A DNA stretch of 64,000 nt from Thamnaconus septentrionalis (lineage: Eukaryota; Chordata; Actinopteri; Tetraodontiformes; Monacanthidae), in NCBI GenBank assembly GCA_009823395.1, contig CM020518.1, positions 14,033,501-14,097,500 on the forward strand, given 5' to 3'. Made by a program: the position numbers and the translations under genes. How positions within the stretch are numbered: the stretch's first letter is position 1; the number at the start of each line of letters is the position of its first letter. Shown in pieces: positions 35,080 through 47,259 of this stretch. The notes below the pieces were generated by a model. That model was not told the origin of the DNA. It worked only from the letters and a program-made list of their open reading frames with translations, and did not search any database.

Positions 35080-36580
35080 GGATCTACGCAATCTCGGGGG
35101 CCACGAGAGACCCGAGTGAAAGACGCGCCAAGAACAACTTGATTCCCACTTCTAAATGTGTGAAGCGTACGCTTCCAGTTGTGCGAGCGCTAACGGCTAA
35201 CGCAACCGTTAACCCCCGGTCCTAAGTCCGGGGGTGGGGGGGCCCCCGTGAGCCCCCCTCGGACCCGGCAGCCGATCATCCCTTCATTAAAAGTGCGATA
35301 CTGTTGGAGCGCCTCGGCAGGCGGCGGCGGAGGATCACGCCATCGACTCGCGGGAAAGGTCAACGTTATTTGGTTTGTTCAAAAGGTCACTGTTTATACC
35401 GATCGGCCGCCCATTTTCTCATAACGTCGGCCGAGCCGGCGGGAAGGCACAGTATGTATGGATTCGGCGCGTATTCATATCCTCTGCGCCGCCGCCGCCG
35501 CCGCCGCCGCCGGTTCAGTCCGCGGAGACGATCTAATTTCTCATTTACGACGCGTTTGGGTTTCAGAACGGGGGGGAGGGGGGAGGATTGTCGTACAAAG
35601 CTGATGGCGATAAATCGAGGATTGAACCGGAGTTGTTTCATTAAGTGTAATCCCACCCCCGGTTCAGTCAAGCCGTCCCTGATGATTTTTAATTTTTATC
35701 TCTCCCAACTCCGTCCTCCCTGTTTTAATCAAATCCGTCCTCTTAACCCGTCGCCCTCCACCCCCCAGGTCCTCGTCCCCCTCCTCCCTCCTCGCCCCCC
35801 TTCGCGTCCAGCTCGTGCCTGTGGCTCAGCGGTGCCCCTTCCCTGCAAACAAGACATATCCAAATCCTCACCTCCCTGCCTCCCCTCACCTCACCCCACC
35901 TCCTCTCCCCTCCGCTGGGGTCGGGGGAGGGCATCACGCCATCAAAATGACTCTTTTTATTACAGTTCATAAACAGCGACTCCCCCGACGCGCCCGGGAA
36001 ATTTCCACATAAACTTTGATCAAACAGACGTTAGCCTCACTGGTCCTCGAGCGCCCTCTTGCCATGCGTGAAAATAGCTCCGCTCAATCACTGGCAGAGA
36101 CAACACAGGCGGAAAACAAGTGCAAATAGCGAAGGCAGTTGCTGATATATCAAGTCATTATTGACCCGAATACCGAGGGACCAGATCTCATATAAAAACA
36201 ATAAGTTACTCTTGGCCTCTTCCGCAGCAACCCCACCTCCCCCCTCCCCCACCTCCCCAACCCTACCCCCTACCCTCGCCTCACCCCCCACCCCCTTTCC
36301 TCCTCAGGCCCTCCCCTCTTTTGAGCGGAGGCGGAGGTGTGAGGCGAGGCACTGGCAGTAAACTTTGTGGCTTAAATTTAATGGCTTCGCGGGGAGCTCC
36401 AGGTGAGCCATCCAAAGTGATAAAAGCAGCCGATAAGAGGAGCAGCGGTTGGTTTAGCCGTGCGTGTGCGTGCGCGCGTGGATGCCAGGGGTTCCACCAT
36501 AGCTTCTCCGTGGCCTCCTCTGTTTCTGCTTCCTGCGGTCAGCGTCAAGACCGGAAGAGATCGGACGGCGTGCAATCTGT
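35080..36580. other. GC-rich intergenic block, no gene
   Basis: A 222-codon frame at 35304-35972 crosses a (CCG)n run and is low-complexity in content, so it is not supported as a gene. CpG density is high. C-rich tracts occur at 35,750-35,900 and 36,220-36,310. (GCC)n lies at 35487-35511. Confidence 0.45.
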
Positions 36581-36589
36581 GCACGTGTG

Positions 36590-36720
36590 GCAAGGTGCAG
36601 AGGGCCCAGGCAGGCTTCGAACCCCAGACTCCTGCTCAACCATTCAGCCAAGGGGATATCTCCTCCCGCCAAGTAGCCAGGGCGCATGATCAATTGGAGG
36701 CGTAGTGACAGGACCTTCAG
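36590..36720 (-). repeat. tRNA-like SINE remnant
   Basis: On the minus strand TTGGCTGAATGGTTGAGC resembles a Pol III A box, and GGGGTTCGAAGCC, starting 9 bases later (about 36617-36623 core), resembles a B box. The spacing is far too short for a tRNA and no acceptor stem forms, so a tRNA-derived SINE is more likely. Confidence 0.45.
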
Positions 36721-37054
36721 CTGTCGCACATGCGTCCTGCTTGTCGTTCTTGCTGCCTTCACGTGCCCCGGTTTCCAGACTTGAAGCATGTAAAATCCCC
36801 CTTTTCTCACTCACTGACTAACCGCTTGTAAGACCCTCGGTGTCCGGGGCTTCTGTTGGAAATTATGGCAGCGCCACACAGTGGGCTCGAATGGAAATTG
36901 TTCGTCTGCATCTATGGGTTACAGGTTGATCTTGAAATGCAGTGTAATATCCTGCCCTCAAATACCTATGGCCTATTGCTAAATAGCTATAATTTCTTGT
37001 ACTAGTAACTTGATTTTTTTTAGTCCTTACCACCTGTTTTTTCGTTTTCTATGC

Positions 37055-37178
37055 TTTGTCTATGATTTTTAATGCTCTTGCACAGTGTAAAGCACTTAAA
37101 GAGAATTTATTTGATATAAAGCGCTCTGTAAATAAAATGTTATCATTATCATTATAATTATTATTATTATTATTTAAA
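37055..37178 (+). repeat. LINE/SINE 3' tail with (ATT)n
   Basis: CTTGCACAGTGTAAAGCACT, then ATAAAGCGCTCTGTAAATAA and TTATCATTATC passing to ATT repeats. This matches the fish non-LTR tail consensus 'GCGCTATATAAATAAA'. Confidence 0.7.
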
Positions 37179-37189
37179 AGACTCAATAA

Positions 37190-38105
37190 CTCGATATGTG
37201 GTGCATACTTATTGCTGCTGCGACTTTTATTTTGAAGCACAATAACACATGGACAATTGTCTAATTCTCCCAAATATTGAATATAATTGTTCCATGCATC
37301 TCCTGCAACGGAAACTTGCTCCCTTTTCAAAAGTGGCGCAGCCAAGACGTGTTTTCATGTCTTGGAAAAAAGACTCAACTTCCTGATAGTAAAGAGTGAA
37401 GAATATTTGAAGGGGAAGCATCTCTAATCCGTGTGTGTGTGTGCGTACATGCACGTGTGTGCACACTGGCACTGCCTGGGTCCTCCTATCAGCCGTTCTA
37501 TCTTCCCCACCCCCCGCCGACTCCTCACCTTTCCCTCGGCTGTGTCTTATATCCCAGGCCTCATCTCTTTAATACTCCTGTTAGCCGAGCCGGATACTCT
37601 ATCACTCTCCGCCTTTATGGCTGCTAATCCTCTCCCAGGCCTAATTGAGAGGGCTGGGAACCTGGTCTGTGCAGGAGAGGTGTGGGATGGAGGGGAGGGT
37701 TTTCCGCTGTGGCGTCAGCCCGGATAGCGGGTGACACTTCTCTCCGTCCTTATCGTCCCACCGAGCACATCGGCCGCTCTTTACTATCTGGAGCTTCTCT
37801 CAACCGCCCTCCCCCGTCTCCTTTTTTCTCTCCCCTCGCAGGGGTCAGCATGCAACCGGAGTCTGCGCTGTACCTCATTATGCATTAGGTGTGCATCATG
37901 CGTTGACATTGTCAGATTTATCAGATTTATTTGCTCAAAGGCTTGAGGTCCATAATAACCAGTTCTTTAAAATAGCGATCTTGAATGCGCGACGATCATC
38001 ATGAGCGCACAAAAATCAGTCAAGATGTGCTGAACAAGTATGGGAACATTTTAGTGTTTGATGAAGAAAGGCGAAAATCCTCGCACATCTATTTCCACGG
38101 GTGAC
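37190..38105. other. intergenic, no gene
   Basis: Mixed texture. 37550-37740 (GCCTCATCTCTTTAATAC, GGCCTAATTGAGAGGGC) and 37840-37940 (GTACCTCATTATGCATTAGG) look unique and could be regulatory. Short frames carry no signature. Confidence 0.4.
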
Positions 38106-38109
38106 AATG

Positions 38110-38199
38110 AAGTCGACACTGACAAAAAGAATTCCCGCACGCGTGGCCAACTTGCAGAATTTTACTGCGAGGTTTGGGTCCTAGACCTTTGTCAGGCAA
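38110..38199. mobile_element. second copy of the GAATTCCCGCACGCG repeat
   Basis: GACAAAAAGAATTCCCGCAC, then GCGTGGCCAACTTGCAGA, repeats the left part of the insert at 15696. It continues with TTTACTGCGAGG and GGTCCTAGACCTTTGTC. It ends at the (TG)n array from 38200. The phrase resembles a dispersed teleost repeat known to me, but I cannot name its family with certainty. Confidence 0.6.

Positions 38200-38256
<57 letters not shown>
38200..38256. repeat. (TG)n microsatellite
   Basis: Perfect TG array of about 28 units, the longest uninterrupted TG run in the window. Confidence 0.97.
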
Positions 38257-38257
<1 letters not shown>

Positions 38258-38899
38258 TGTGCATACGCATTGCAGGCGGTGTCAATGCACCACTTTCTCT
38301 CTGTATTTGTGCACCTCTTGTCTCGGAGGCTGGTGGCTCCAGATGCGGGTGGGGCGAGGTGTGTGGGGGGTCTTCTTGGCACCTGACAGTCTACTGAGAC
38401 CCGCCCCTGTGTGCGATCAAGGTGGTTTGGTGGTGGTGGTGGTGGTGGTGGTGTTCGGGGAAGGTGGGGGGGGGTCGGTGCAGCGCACCAGCTGCACACC
38501 CCACCCCACCTTGTCTGAAACTGCGTCTTTCTACGAATGGATCAGTTTCATCCCTGTGTCGAACATCCGCATGTGTGTGAACGGCGGTGTTGGAGGCACC
38601 AGGTTTGGTTTGGTTTGGGTTTGGCTTTGGCTTTGGCTTTGTTCGCCTTTAAATGACGCTCATTATGCAAAGTTGGCTGCACCTTTATATTCAAACAGAG
38701 TGCGATTCATTTGTGTTTTAACCCTGTCCCTTGCAAACTCACCACGCATCACATCAGCCTCAGGACCGATTCATTGGCCGTGGGCTGTTCACTTTAATGA
38801 GAATTATTCCTATGGCACACATTGACTTTTAAATATATAATGCATATAATGCAAAACTGTTTTTTATCTATACAATGTATTCAGATTGTTATAGTGAAC

Positions 38900-39215
38900 C
38901 TCCTGGGCATGACAAAAGTTCAGCTTTGGCTCATGTTGGCCATTCTGCAGAAGCCATGCTAAAAAAAAATAAAAAAAATGGCAGCTCTTGAAATTGCTCT
39001 TTGTGATGTCACAAAGGGCCCTGATAAACACACACACGGCCAGGCATTTGTTCTCCTTTCATCTGCGTCTTATTTTTTCATCCCCTTCTAATATGTGGAA
39101 GGTACACAAAGTTGTCAGTTTTAGCTAAAATAAAAAATCTAATCTATAATATATCATAAAATATTTTTGCAGGAGGCAGTAAACAGGGGGCTAAATTAGA
39201 TTTATTTATTTTTTT
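38900..39215. repeat. dispersed repeat with CRE-like palindrome, copy 2
   Basis: TCTTGAAATTGCTCTTTGTG then ATGTCACAAAG, and later GGCAGTAAACAGGGGGCTAA, parallel the blocks of the copy at 34850-35075. One base change breaks the CRE core (TGATGTCA). Confidence 0.5.
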
Positions 39216-39289
39216 TACTATTAGTCATGTAAGGCTTCTCCACTGGAGTCCAAAATGAAAAATGGTGATGCCCACCTGCATATAAAATG

Positions 39290-40191
39290 GGACTTTTAAA
39301 ATGTGCAGAAACAAAATAGTAATAACACAACAATTATATAACGTGTACAACGATGCAGGCGGAGGCGGAGCCACGGTTGCCCTAAATCACGAGGCAAGGG
39401 AGCGTTTCATGGTTTGTTTTTCTTTTCTTTTTTACCGGGATTCTGTTTGCCTTTGTGCTCGTGTCAATGTTTACAAATATGTTAGAATTATTTCATATGG
39501 CTCACAGTGTTTGTCCTTTACCGCGTGTAATAGAATGTCGATTTTATTTTATTCTTCTTCCTCACAGGGGCTGGGGGTAGGGTAGGAGGATGGGTGTAGC
39601 GGGGCGGCGGGAACGGGGGGGATTGGGGCGTCACGAGAACAGTCGGGAAAAGTTGATTCCCATAAACAGGCTAACTTGAGACATCTGTCGCCGCGAGAGG
39701 CACTTGAATCACTATTTACTGTTTTGCAAAAATTTCCGAAGCGCCTCCTCGAGGAAAGAAAAACCCACCTTCCTCCCCTCGCGCTCTTCTCCTTCTCCCC
39801 TTCTTTATTTTTATTGCTATTATTGTTATTATCATTGTTGTTCTACGGCGAGCGGAGGGGCGGCGGATTTCCTTGGCAGCGTTGTTGAGCTGGGACTCTC
39901 GGTACCCGTCAGGCTCTCGCCGCCGCCGCCGTCGCCGCCACCGTGAGCCCCCTGTGAAGACGACGCCTCGGAAGAAGAGGAGGATGAGGAGGAGGCGTCT
40001 TCTTCCCGGGGAGGCGTTGCATCCAGTTAGCAGACACCCGGGGCCGCGCTAAACAGGTTAAACTGCCGCTGCCTGGCACAGCCAATTGTATTGATAAGCG
40101 TTTGAGGCCGGGTGCCTCTCCTGCCTTGGCATCAGGCGTCACACACTTCACTCGCCCTGCCACTCCAGACACACTTCAAACTGGGAGAGAG

Positions 40192-40235
<44 letters not shown>

Positions 40236-41220
40236 CCCTCTCTTCGCTCAGGTGTATAAAGGTGTGGGTGTCTGTGGGCGTCTGTCTTTATTTGCTTGTG
40301 CGTGGGTGTGTGTGTGTGTGTGCGTGTGTGTAGAGCCCAGGGCCTTTGCCGTTGTTTTGTTTGCGCTGCCTCCATTCTATAAACCGGGCCTCTGATCTTC
40401 CAGGCAACATGCCTCCAAATTCCTCCCCGTCCCGTTGTAAATATATCGGTGTCAGTTCCGTCTAATGATGAAATGAGCGTCAGGATCCCGAGCAAGGCGG
40501 CGGAACCACGCCGGGTCTTCCGCGATTAAAGCCATCCTCTCGGCAGCGTGAGATCTCCCGGCTTCCGTGTGTTAAAGAAGAAAGTTTTGGGGAGGGTTTT
40601 TTTGTTTGTTTGTATGTTTGTTCGGTTTTTTTTTTTTTTTTTTTTGCCCGAGCGCAAGTGGAGGAAGTGAGAAAGTGTCTCTGCACGTCTGTGTTTTTTC
40701 TCCCGACTTTCTCGATCTGTTCCTACTTTTTCGCTCTCTCCGCCTCCTTATCCCTCCCTCTCGCGCTCCGTCGGCCTTTTCTTCGCTTTCGCCTCGTTAG
40801 CCCGAGGTCCCGGCGTCAGGTCTGGAGTTATGGCTCTGTCGGGCAGCTGCTCGGCCAGCCCTGGGGGTCCTCAGAGGCAAATGGCATGTCAAGGAGTGGT
40901 CACTGAGGTAGATTGCCACCCGCCCACCCGCCCCCTCTTTCTCACAGGCAGCCTCACCTCCACTAGTCTCACTTGTCCAATTAGAGTCTTTTTTTCTACC
41001 CCCCGCCCCCTCCCACCTTTAAGTCACCAAACCATCCACACTTGACTGATTCTCCATCATCTCTGGACCCCAGACGGACACACCTGACATCCTGAAACAG
41101 CGCAGGTAGACATAAATAGTGTGTGTGTGTGTGTGTGTGTGTTGCTGACACATCAGAGAATATTCATGTTGGTCTGTGATGAGTGACTAGCTGTGTGTAG
41201 TAGATGCAGGTATTGAGTTA
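39290..41220. other. intergenic, no gene
   Basis: Contains (GT)n at 40195-40230, 40305-40331 and 41118-41142, and poly-T at 40626-40645. A unique-looking stretch at 40060-40170 includes CCAATTGTATTGATAAGCG. No protein family signature was found in any frame. Confidence 0.45.
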
Positions 41221-41224
41221 TAGT

Positions 41225-43090
41225 TGGTGTTTAAGTTCCGAATGCTCGAGCTGGATTCACACTGCACCCAATTGGTGACCCAATTCAGTTTTTTGTTTTT
41301 TGTTTTTTTTTCTTCTGGTGTGCCGCAGGTTCATTTTATACAACTCGAGAGTGCACGCTTGAAAGGTGCGCATGAATTCATTTGATGTCAAACCTGAGTT
41401 GGGCCTCTTTCACGTGTAAACATCCGAATCGGGTGTCCGCCGAGGTGAATTCATGGTAAACAGGCCGTTCAGAGACATCACCGGCACTGCAAGTGAAGCA
41501 GAATTTAAAAAAAAAAAAATGCAGAAATGCCATGTGATCATGCTGTAATTAACCTAAAGATGCCAATGCTTGAGTTAGATATGGGTCTATTATAAAAAGG
41601 TAAGTGTAAACAAACAGTAACGTGATCTGAAGTGGGCGTCAATGCCAATAATCCACATCCAGGAATTCATTTCCGTTATATCTTTTCTGATTGGTACTCT
41701 TGACATCCGATGGCAAATGGGTTATGCGTATGGGCCTCCAGTCAACTAATAGTAAGTGTTGTGTCAAGTCCCGAGTAGGTCAGCAGTTAGCACTGGATGC
41801 AGGAAGGAGAAATTAGATTAAGAATTGGAGAAGAAAAGAGTTGAGGTGGCAGTCGTGAGTTAGCAGGGTAAGAAGGGAAATGGGATCAGGTGGCTGTCAC
41901 CACTGGAAATACGTCAATATCAGGTGGAAACAAAAGTAGTGATGCTACTGGCGGGCCATGCATGTCTGAACCTAAATGAACACGCCTTATTATACCCTCA
42001 ATATAACACCACGGCTCGACAATCTATACAGAATCACACTTTACAATATGTAATGACACTAGACATTACAGTACCTTCTTACAGGGGGGATCTAGTCAAG
42101 CAACATTTAGTCTCTGGAGAGTAGGAAACCTTGACCGCTGATACTGCCAGAACTTTCAAGTAAAAGGCGATTTTAAGAGATTCCTCAACAAAATTTTATT
42201 AAGTGCAGCAAAAGCACTCTGTGAACTTAAACTCTTGTCCAAACTTGTCCAACATTGCGATTGTCGCGATTGTTGCATTGTCGCTGATTCATATGAGAGA
42301 CCAGGCAACAAGAACGAAAAAAAATAAGTTATTAAACACGTGAACACGTTGGCACAGCTGCTGCATCACGTTATTTACATTATAAATTGTCGATGATTCG
42401 GGTTCTAAATCTTTGTATTATCCTTCAGCTGTTGTGGGATCGTCTCGGTGGCAACCGGATATCCGGGTCGAGTTCAGGGCTTATCCAATCACAGGACGCC
42501 TATGTGTGAAGTTCAGCGTAAAGCCAGCTAGCTGGTCTTGGCATCACAGACCAGAAAGATCTGATTGGCTATCGCAACTGACTGTGGTCCGTTCACTTAC
42601 AGAGGACATTAGCCTGCAGTGTCGATTCTGAAGGCCTCAGGCAGACAACACAAGCGAGCTGAAATATGATTGGATAAAAACGATACCGTAATATAGACAA
42701 AGCAACGCAACCAAGTGGATATTATATGATGTGAAAAGAACAGAATGCGGAGGATAATTTGATTTTCACATTAACGGGAAAACGTACTTTTCTGAGTATG
42801 TTTAGGTCAGCAGAGACCTTGAGGGCCCACTACTGAGTGACGGGCTTTCCAGTCGCGGTGCGACTACAAAATATCTCAGGTGTGAGGTGTCAAAAGAAGA
42901 CAGACTCCACTCTGAGATCATCCCTCTTGTTCCCAGTTCCTCCTCTGACAGTTCCCCTAACACAGCAAACCGCTCAGACCTGGGTGGCCCCGCTGCTTCA
43001 TAACAAAAGTCCCCACAAAACACGAATATCGCTCAGCGTGCAAATCCTTCCTCGTGCCGGAGGCTAATCTGCGGCATCCGGGAACGGGTT
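41225..43090. repeat. low-GC block, probably old transposon debris, unclassified
   Basis: Sharply different texture from the CpG-rich DNA on either side. Phrases such as GGATAAAAACGATACCGTAA and CACACTGCACCCAATTGG look repeat-like but I cannot assign a family. No coding signal. Confidence 0.35.
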
Positions 43091-43369
43091 CAGTTCTGAC
43101 ACTTATTTGCAGGTGACCAGGATTCCATCGGTGAGCCGCTCGTCCAATAACGCCCCCCCCCCTCCCTTAAATCCGTCTGATCCGATGATTAAAATTCTAA
43201 TAGCTGCGAATTGCAGCCGCCGCCGAGGACGAGCGGATGGGTATAGCTCTGCGACGACACGCTGGTAGGGGGCGGGGGTGTTGGGGGTGGTGGTGGTGGT
43301 ATCGATAGTCTGAAGCTGCTCGGCGCTTTGATAATGACAGTAATTCCGCGGAATCTGCCGCATGTAAAT

Positions 43370-43620
43370 TAAACTGGCGCTGTGTTGTTATTCCTGCCTG
43401 TCACGGCTGATTGAATCGATTGTCGCCCGCCCGCCCGCCCGCTCCCCTGGAGGCTACAAGCGACATCAATCACTTCCCCGTCTGTCAGAAGCCACAGTGT
43501 TGCTCCCCCGGTGTCTCTGCAACTTTCCCATAATTTGTCTGAGACTCCAACGCTCCATCCCCGGCCCCCGTCGTAAAGGCAGTTTTACGTCTCGGGGATG
43601 TGCTCGGGATCATTGGCGGC
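43370..43620. promoter_or_regulatory. candidate conserved noncoding element
   Basis: GTAAATTAAACTGGCGC, GGCTGATTGAATCGATTG and CATCAATCACTTCCCC around a (CCCG)n stretch (43426-43441). Unique texture, no coding frame. Confidence 0.3.
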
Positions 43621-44022
43621 TTGTAGAAATTAGACTTGTTGATATATTCCATCTTATGGTACCGTGCCGTTGTAAATATGTTATTTTTTTTCGCTTTTTT
43701 TTTTTTTTTAGGTTTTGTTTTTTAAGCACAAGGCGCTGCCTGCGAACGCATCGCACTCGCCGTCCCCGTGCTGCCATGTGAGTAGCGGTGACTTCTGTGT
43801 GCTGCGTATTCAGATAGTCTGGTCACGCTGCTCTTTTGTTAGATTTCTTTTTTTGTTTTTCTTACCAAACCTGTTTGTCTTGGCGCATAATTTACAGCCT
43901 GTTTTTAATATTGTCTTATCAAGCAGCAGAATTATCATACATCCTCTAGGTTTTATAGAAGCAGCATTTATAACATTTAAATTTAATATATTTTGGGTTT
44001 CTCACAAGAGGTTAAATCCATA

Positions 44023-44024
<2 letters not shown>

Positions 44025-44061
<37 letters not shown>
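44025..44061. repeat. (GT)n microsatellite
   Basis: GT array of about 18 units. Confidence 0.95.
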
Positions 44062-44129
44062 CAAATTTCTGTTCCTTTTCAGGTGTTCTTTTTCAGTCAG
44101 TGACGGTTCAATATCAATGTCGAACAACC

Positions 44130-44166
44130 TGCTGATTAATTGATTAATTAATTTAATTAATCACAC
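44130..44166. promoter_or_regulatory. tandem TTAATTAA / TGATTAAT homeodomain-site array
   Basis: Five overlapping ATTA cores in about 33 bp, CTGATTAATTGATTAATTAA then TTTAATTAATCAC. It could be a simple-sequence accident or a homeodomain landing array. Confidence 0.35.
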
Positions 44167-44599
44167 ATGGACACTTTCAACATTTTCAGATTCTAATCTG
44201 ATAATGTTTTAATACGCAGAATATCACTAGAACGATGCATTCAAGAGGGATTTACTGCAGGGGTTTCTATGCTTTGCTCGACCCGGATGAAGAATTGCTG
44301 TCAAATTAGCTCACTTTTTAAATTCGATTCTCCGGTCCCTCTCCCCAATTAAATCCCCTCTTCACTCTTCAGCTCGCTCCCTGTCGAGCCAACACGCAGA
44401 CAAACAACGACCCCGCTGGAAGAAGCGGGAACTCGTTGGCCATCGAAAAGCCTTTTACCTTTTCCTCCACCTTCTCTTCTCTTTTTTTTCCCTTGTCTAA
44501 CAAAGACCACCTGACCCTCCGACTCGGCACCCCTCCCCAGCACGCCGCCTTCGCGCGCGGGCGAGAGGAAGGTCTAATTCAAAATTGCGCGGCGGTGCT

Positions 44600-44960
44600 C
44601 TGCTCTTTGCCCTCCGCCAGGAGACCCGCGTGCGAGGGAGCTGCCAGACATCACATGGAGGCGCCGTTAAAAATACATGTATACCACACTCCTCATCATT
44701 TATTGATGGCCTCTCCTGCCTTTATGTTTATGAGGTGAGAGGCCGCCTCCACCCACAACCCCACCCCAATAGCCCCGGCCGGCAACCTCCGGGGTCCGCC
44801 CCGGTGTCCGAGAGAGGCCGCCCGTTCCCTTTAAATTGGCCGGCTTTCAAATGAGAGCAGATCATGGACACTCTTCCGCATGTATAAGCTGCAATGCTGG
44901 GTATCGCTTATAAATAGTAAATGGCCGTGTTGAAAAATGAGCAGTCTCGACAAACGTCGG
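44600..44960. promoter_or_regulatory. candidate conserved noncoding element
   Basis: CACTCCTCATCATTTATTG, GGCCTCTCCTGCCTTTATG, CGCTTATAAATAGTAAATGG and CCCTTTAAATTGGCCGG. A TATAAATAG motif at about 44909-44917 resembles a TATA box, but no transcript is evident. Confidence 0.33.
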
Positions 44961-45039
44961 CCCTACTGGGGGAATGTCGAGCATCGGCTTTGTTGTCAGA
45001 TTTTTGACCTTGTTTTTCCGGAGGGGGGGGGGCGGGGGT

Positions 45040-45265
45040 TTGGTGATTGAAGGTCACGTCACTGGCAGGTTTACCAATGTTAATTTTACAAATCCGGCAA
45101 TTAATTTTGGTGAGGTGCCTCTCACAGACACGATGCATTTACAGTACGCACATCAGAGAGGCGAGGAGTCGGGCCAATTCCCGTCTTTACATCAAACAGC
45201 CAGCGTTGGCTCAGGCGGGGTTGTTTTTCACCCCGGTAAATTTATCGCATCCGCCGCGCTTTTCC
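45040..45265. promoter_or_regulatory. candidate conserved noncoding element
   Basis: CACGTCACTGGCAGG, CCAATGTTAATTTTACAAAT, CCGGCAATTAATTTTGG and GAATAATTTGCATTTTG (octamer-like, 45270). Well-spaced homeodomain and POU-type cores with no interrupting repeats. Confidence 0.42.
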
Positions 45266-45497
45266 GATGAATAATTTGCATTTTGAGAGGAGCCGAAAGA
45301 CGGGAGGACGGACGGCTGGCGGGGCGGTGGATCCCGCGGCCACTTTTTTCTCCCCGGCAAACCGCCTTTTTATTATTTTTTGTTGTCTGGGAGAGTCGTG
45401 CACGGATCAGCGCAAGATTTACTCATCGCCCGAGTTGTTGTCTGGTCCCAGAGGCATTTTCACAGGGCCCGGGCGTCTGCGAGAGGTCAAGCCCTCG

Positions 45498-45499
<2 letters not shown>

Positions 45500-45541
<42 letters not shown>
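45500..45541. repeat. (TG)n microsatellite
   Basis: TG array of about 21 units separating two candidate noncoding elements. Confidence 0.95.
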
Positions 45542-45544
<3 letters not shown>

Positions 45545-45589
45545 TCCTTTTTCAACCGTGTCATCCCGCCGTATTGGCCGCTGAGGATG

Positions 45590-45860
45590 TAACGCAGGTA
45601 TTGATTGAATAATCTCTGTGTCATCCGATAGCGATGTGTTTTACACCGACCCCCTGCTGCAGCTACACCACTCCTGCCATCTGCGGGATGACCCAGCATG
45701 ACTCTTGTGAAGAGGAATTGCAAGCATATTAATAAATCAGTTGATATTGAAACAGCCCATACTATTCTCCTGCTGGGGCCGCGACTACCAACTAAATATT
45801 TAACAGAATGTTCACATTTATTTAATACCACAACTTGCGTGCTCGAGCACCAGCTCCCAG
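45590..45860. promoter_or_regulatory. candidate conserved noncoding element
   Basis: GTATTGATTGAATAATCTC, GCAAGCATATTAATAAATCA, CCAACTAAATATTTAACAG and ATTCACATTTATTTAATACC. Low CpG, no repeat match, no frame. Confidence 0.42.
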
Positions 45861-45869
45861 AGGCTTGAT

Positions 45870-46850
45870 TGGTGTAAAATAAGCAAAAAATGAGCAGTGT
45901 AAAGTATTTATTTGAAACATTTTCGAGGGCTATTCACACACAGAAAATAAGGCAATGCCTGCCAAATGTGTGGCTACTTGAGAATGTATGTTATAAACAT
46001 CTATGGAATTACACTTGATTGACTTTTAAGGGACATTTTACCTGCATCAAAAGAAATGAATTGTGCGTAACCTCCTGAACGCTGCCTTGGAGGAGGAAGA
46101 GCAGCGATGGAAAAACTGAATAAATTGTAAAGATAAGAAGTTAATTTACAGTCACACTTATGGTACCAAAAATGGCGAGGCAGTAGTGTTTTACTTCAGA
46201 CTGGAACTGTTGCGTAAAGGCCCCATGATCTCATAAAGTGGCCACAATGCGTGTGCATGGTCGCATCTATCAGGATTTTTGCTTCAATTCATCTTGAAGT
46301 CAGTTCCAAACATCATCTGCGTCATCTGTCTCTTCACGTGATTTGACTTGAGGGCCAATTTCCCACATTATCCGCCTCTTGACAAGCCAGAACGTCCAAC
46401 TAACACTAACATGCATCTGGAAAGAGACGGTACTCAGTGTGATACAGGTGCCTGACAATGTAAGCTCTACTAATGCCAGTAAACTGGGATATTCCCCTTC
46501 CTGTGAAGACCGACATGTGTGGCGACGGCGAAGCCACCCAGCATCCATCCATCCGTCCATCCACCCATCCATCCTCCTCGCCTCCTGTCTTCCTCCCTAG
46601 ACGCCCCACCACCGCCCCCCTCCTGATCCGAGAGGAAAGCTTTCATTATTTGTCGAGATTGGGATGTCAATCCCCGCGCCCCTGACCCAAGTTTGTAGTT
46701 CTTCTCTCCCACCGCACCCCCGTCATATTGAGGGAAATTATTAGCGGGGTTATCTCCCCTCCACTTCACGGGGCTTTCATTCCCTCTTCGCAGTTTTCCC
46801 CCTCCCGCGTCCCTCCGTACCTCCAGGCAAGGAAAGGATCTCTTACCGGG
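45870..46850. other. intergenic, no gene
   Basis: Low-GC to 46540, then a (CATC)n tract (46540-46573). An open minus-strand stretch at 46300-46530 has no recognised domain. 46620-46760 (GAAATTATTAGCGGGG) is of unique texture. Confidence 0.4.
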
Positions 46851-46853
46851 AGG

Positions 46854-46880
46854 CTGCTGCTGCTGCTGCTGCTGCTGCTT
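46854..46880. repeat. (CTG)n short array
   Basis: About nine CTG units. No overlapping gene is supported. Confidence 0.9.
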
Positions 46881-47059
46881 CTTTCGGGGCCAGGCTGATA
46901 CCCGATCATGTAGCTCTTCCATCTGAAAGTCTCCATTCATCCATTTTTTTTTTTTTTTCTTGGGCTGGCCTCGTCCTCAGCCTTCACTCGGCGAGCCATG
47001 AAAGCGTTTGCCTCGCACAGGTGAACGGAGCCGAACAGGCGGCGCGTTCGGAATAAAAT

Positions 47060-47240
47060 AACCCCGAGCCGGAAAATTTTGGATTTGCTCGGCCCCGGCG
47101 CTCGGAGCTGCGCGGCGCGCGCTCGAAATGCTAAATTGAAAGTCTAAATTGACACCCAGCTGCAGCTTTCATTTGCATTTTCTCCATAAGCCCTTTAAAT
47201 AGCCGGCTGTATGTTCTCTGAGGTTCTCTTTCTCGCCCCT
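47060..47240. promoter_or_regulatory. candidate conserved noncoding element
   Basis: GAAATGCTAAATTGAAAG, TCTAAATTGACACCCAGCTG, CATTTGCATTTTCTCC (octamer ATTTGCAT) and CCTTTAAATAGCCGG. Two AAATTGA repeats 14 bp apart are notable. Confidence 0.4.
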
Positions 47241-47259
47241 TGGTTTTTTATTATTCAAA

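Noticed and set aside
35304..35972. 222-codon open frame on the plus strand
   Set aside because: It runs through a (CCG)n repeat and C-rich tracts, has low-complexity Arg/Pro content, no family signature and no splice-compatible partner exons seen.
36595..36660. Possible tRNA gene on the minus strand
   Set aside because: A-like and B-like boxes are about 9 bp apart, leaving no room for an anticodon arm, and no acceptor stem forms.
38058..38825. 255-codon open frame on the plus strand
   Set aside because: It crosses a (TG)n microsatellite (Cys-Val run) and a (TGG)n run; the frame is open because of repeats.
46300..46612. Minus-strand open stretch ending in an acidic tail (EETDDADDVWN)
   Set aside because: It starts inside a (CATC)n repeat, no domain is recognised and no flanking exon is evident. 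It is left unassigned.
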